The notes under the pieces are model-generated. The model ran no database searches, had not been told where the DNA came from, and worked only from the letters and a program-made list of their open reading frames with translations. 37,412 nucleotides of DNA from positions 1-37,412 of the forward strand of contig SYJV01000030.1 of assembly GCA_005798335.1 (NCBI GenBank). Direction: 5' to 3'. Position numbers and translations under genes: made by a program. Origin of the DNA: Planctomycetaceae bacterium. GTDB taxonomy: Bacteria; Planctomycetota; Planctomycetia; Pirellulales; Pirellulaceae. This document shows positions 35,074 through 37,412 of this stretch, in pieces (the first letter of the stretch is position 1; each line of letters starts with the position of its first letter).

Positions 35074-36678
35074 ATGAACGAATTGTCGATCGACATGCGC
35101 CATGGTTTCGCCGCGATCGCGTGCATCGTCGCGGCAAACGTTGCATTTTGTGCCGGATGTTCGCCGGGCTCGTCGAAAAACCATGAGTCCGCTGCTCAAG
35201 CGACTGGCTTTCTGAACGATCTGGCTAAGGTGGAATCTTCGGCTTCGCGGTTGCAGTTGGACGAAGGAATTGAACAGCGGATTCATGCGTTTTGCGGCGA
35301 CTGCCATGCCGTACCCGATCCGGGCTTGTTCGAACGACATGTTTGGTATCAAGAAGTCAAGAAAGGCTACGAGTTTTACGCGCAATCGGGAAGGCTGGAC
35401 CTCGATCCGCCGCCACTGGAACAAGTCGTCCGCTACTACCGCCAGAAGTCAGAACCGATCATGCGTTTCAACGACTTGGGCGAGATCGACCAAGGCTGGC
35501 TCGATCGATTTCGCATCGACAAGATCGACTGGAAGGACGGCAACTATATCATCCCCGGCGTGTCCTCGATTCAATGGCTGGACCTGATGGCCCCGGGCAA
35601 GTTCGATCTGGTCGTATGCGATATGCGCGACGGCAGCGTCAACCTGGTGGATCTAAAATCCAGTCCAGCGACTCGCCGCGTGTTGGCTCGAATCGGAAAC
35701 CCAGCGCGAACCACGTTGGTGGACGTGGATGATGACGGATTGCGGGACCTTCTAGTAGCCGATCTGGGCAGCGTTAATCCGTTTGATCATACGTTTGGCC
35801 AGGTAGTCTGGCTGAGGCGCGTCCCCGATTCTCAAAGTTTCGAGCGACGGACAGTGATCGGCGGGCGTGGCCGCATCGCCGACGTTTTCCTTGGCGATTT
35901 CGGCGACGAATCGTCGAAGGAGTTGGTAATCGCCGAATTCGGCCATCGCGAAGCCGGTGGCATCCATCGATTGCAAGGCGACTGGCAATCGATGGGCGCG
36001 GACCAGAGAAACTTGTACACTATCGATCCGCGACCTGGTACGATTCGCGTTGTGCCGCACGACTGGGATGGTGACGACAGATTGGATTTCGCCGCTCTGG
36101 TCAGCCAGCAGTTTGAAAGCGTCGAGTTATTTCTCAATCGCAATTCGAATTTCGCGCGGCGAGTAATTTGGCGCGCGGACAATCTCGGATTTGGTTCCAC
36201 AGACATCGAACCGGTTGATTTGGATGGCGATGGCGACATGGACATCGTCTATACAAACGGCGACAGCTTCGACAATAACTTCGCCAACTGCTCGCACGGA
36301 GTCCATTGGCTGGAGAATCGCGGCAATTTGCAATTCGATTGTCATCGACTGATCGATCTGCCGGGCGCCTATCGAACTCGCGCGGGCGATTTTGATAGCG
36401 ATGGCGATCTCGATTTGGTTTGCGTGGCAAATCTCCCACAAAACGTCGAACCGCAATCGTTAAAGGATTCGAACCCCGTTTCCGTTCTCGTTTTGGAACA
36501 AAGGTCCGACAAACAATTCGCACCGCGTGTCATGGCGCGCGGCAGTCCACGCTATCCGGCGCTCGAAGTCGCGGACTTCGACGGTAACGGCAAACTAGAT
36601 TTCGCGGTTGGGACGCTGTTGTTCGAGTTGGTCGGTTCCAAGGCGCTGCCTCGGCTGGCGATTTGGTGGCAGCGTTAG
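35074..36678 (+). CDS. FG-GAP repeat lipoprotein with a CxxCH motif
   Basis: 534 aa from ATG 35074 (ATG 35095 is equally possible; 35023 lies in the palindrome arm). The leader FAAIACIVAANVAFCAGC ends in a lipobox with Cys at about residue 29, so the product should be membrane-lipidated. Residues about 70-80 hold AFCGDCHAVPDPGLFERHVW, a single haem c-type CxxCH with GLFERHVW after it. The rest is a VCBS/FG-GAP propeller with calcium loops (DVDDDGLRD, DWDGDDRLD, DLDGDGDMD, DFDSDGDLD, DFDGNGKLD). A haem-binding motif joined to this propeller suggests an envelope redox or electron-transfer protein. It diverges from the TPR-cytochrome gene. Promoter and ribosome site are not clear. Confidence 0.82.
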   Translation: MNELSIDMRHGFAAIACIVAANVAFCAGCSPGSSKNHESAAQATGFLNDLAKVESSASRLQLDEGIEQRIHAFCGDCHAVPDPGLFERHVWYQEVKKGYEFYAQSGRLDLDPPPLEQVVRYYRQKSEPIMRFNDLGEIDQGWLDRFRIDKIDWKDGNYIIPGVSSIQWLDLMAPGKFDLVVCDMRDGSVNLVDLKSSPATRRVLARIGNPARTTLVDVDDDGLRDLLVADLGSVNPFDHTFGQVVWLRRVPDSQSFERRTVIGGRGRIADVFLGDFGDESSKELVIAEFGHREAGGIHRLQGDWQSMGADQRNLYTIDPRPGTIRVVPHDWDGDDRLDFAALVSQQFESVELFLNRNSNFARRVIWRADNLGFGSTDIEPVDLDGDGDMDIVYTNGDSFDNNFANCSHGVHWLENRGNLQFDCHRLIDLPGAYRTRAGDFDSDGDLDLVCVANLPQNVEPQSLKDSNPVSVLVLEQRSDKQFAPRVMARGSPRYPALEVADFDGNGKLDFAVGTLLFELVGSKALPRLAIWWQR

Positions 36679-36741
36679 TTGGACAGCGCCACTTTTATCA
36701 GCCGCAGGGCGCTAGCTAGCCCCGGTTTCCCAATGGAAAAT

Positions 36742-36868
36742 GGTAAACATTCGCCGAAGGTGTGGAGGATTTTTTGTCCGGAACGATAATCTGTGTTATT
36801 CTCTGTCAAACGTAGTATCTCTCGCTGGCGCTTCGAGCTTGTATCCACACCTTCGGCGAATGTTTACC
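36742..36868. repeat. 127-bp palindromic element containing a REP half-site
   Basis: A perfect 25-nt inverted repeat: 36742-36766 (ggtaaacattcgccgaaggt, then gtgga) and 36844-36868. The 77-nt centre contains the reverse of atacaagctcgaagcgccag (about 36814-36844), related to the REP at 17533. It lies between the FG-GAP lipoprotein gene and the last gene of the window. Confidence 0.8.
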
Positions 36869-37023
36869 TACGTTGAGCACAAGTTCTTGCTGGAAGGCAT
36901 CTTTCGAAAATGGCACGCCCAAGATCATCGCGAGACGCCAGCAATTCTCCACCAAAGAAACGTTGGGTTTTTGCTCTCGCGGAAACGGCTGGTCCCACTC
37001 TTTATGCAATCAGGACACCGCAA

Positions 37024-37412
37024 ATGCTACGTCGCACATTGACAATCCTGTTTATCGCAATGTTTTCTATTTCACAGGCCAGGCCTAATGATATCGATCC
37101 TGTTGCGTTGGATGCTGCTGAGCAACTGGCAAATTCGATTGAAGATTTCCCAAGTATTGAAGCCAAGTTCAAAAGATATACAGGTATAACCAAAGACGTT
37201 GAAGCCAAGATTAAGGCTGTGCGAAAGTACACGGGAAAAGCGCAGGGTGCCGAAGGGTTCGTTCTCAACGGCATATGGTACGAGCTAGATCTATTGGGGA
37301 AATACAGTTATGACGGTGCAAAGGAACGACTGGACTTTGACAATGTTTCTGTTGTTAACGGGACCATAAGTTGGCAAAAACAGAATGTCGTAAGTTTCGA
37401 TGGAAAAAAGAT
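37024..37412 (+). CDS. Secreted hypothetical protein, runs off the window
   Basis: ATG 37024 follows AGGA at about 8 nt and stays open to the last base (129 codons). The first 18 residues are a signal peptide (LRRTLTILFIAMFSISQA). The mature part is charged (RPNDIDPVALDAAEQLANSI, FKRYTGITKDVEAKIKAVRK), then GAEGFVLNGIWYELDLLGKY. I recognise no family. The base composition is more A/T-rich than the genes before it, which could mean a different origin. The C-terminus is outside the window. Confidence 0.6.
   Translation, partial: MLRRTLTILFIAMFSISQARPNDIDPVALDAAEQLANSIEDFPSIEAKFKRYTGITKDVEAKIKAVRKYTGKAQGAEGFVLNGIWYELDLLGKYSYDGAKERLDFDNVSVVNGTISWQKQNVVSFDGKK

Overview
The window reads as a chromosomal segment of a planctomycete, probably from the Pirellula/Rhodopirellula/Blastopirellula group. 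The evidence is a DUF1559 pseudopilin-like protein with an H-X9-DG motif, secreted PQQ/LamG and NHL propellers, paired TPR and ASPIC/UnbV (CRTAC1-type) proteins, Calx-beta plus dockerin debris, a Tat-exported nitrilase, and many long palindromic REP-like repeats. The lineage is inferred from gene content only. I found no rRNA, tRNA or CRISPR array.

Region 1 (1-4163) is a graveyard of accessory DNA. Two identical 119-bp REP/MITE-like copies bracket a 40-codon stub of a GxxExxY gene. Next are a doubly inactivated DUF499-type ATPase (phage-defence associated), a DUF5615 toxin remnant joined to an AlbA/Schlafen-type remnant, one apparently intact 63-aa MerR/excisionase-like DNA-binding protein, and a broken Calx-beta/dockerin surface-protein gene.

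Region 2 (4183-9169) holds single genes: a ceramidase-fold secreted protein lacking the usual nucleophile motif, a small membrane protein, a secreted NHL propeller, a nucleotidyltransferase-like protein and a PhnP-like metallo-hydrolase.

Region 3 (9303-17463) is a tightly coupled five-gene operon: a 1329-aa secreted methyltransferase-like/PQQ-propeller/LamG protein, a secreted cysteine-containing protein of unknown family, a tandem ModA-like double binding protein, a ModB-like permease and a short ModC-like ATPase. It looks like an envelope oxyanion or metal transport system with unusual accessory proteins.

Region 4 (17533-23058) contains a palindromic REP, leuS overlapping a polyprenol-phosphate mannosyltransferase gene, a hairpin followed immediately by a probable 5' group II intron fragment, an integral membrane protein gene, and a 101-bp palindromic element inserted in the T-tract of a terminator with a 9-bp target duplication.

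Region 5 (23088-36678) is the most interesting part. On the minus strand lie a TPR/dihaem cytochrome c protein, a Tat nitrilase, a small lipoprotein, two successive membrane-anchored TPR + seven-loop FG-GAP/UnbV pairs joined by 4-bp start/stop overlaps, and a DUF1559 pseudopilin. Divergent from the cytochrome gene is an FG-GAP lipoprotein with a CxxCH motif, bracketed by two different 127-bp palindromic elements. I propose this as a candidate undescribed envelope system combining redox proteins with calcium-loop propellers. The window closes inside a secreted protein gene that runs off the end.
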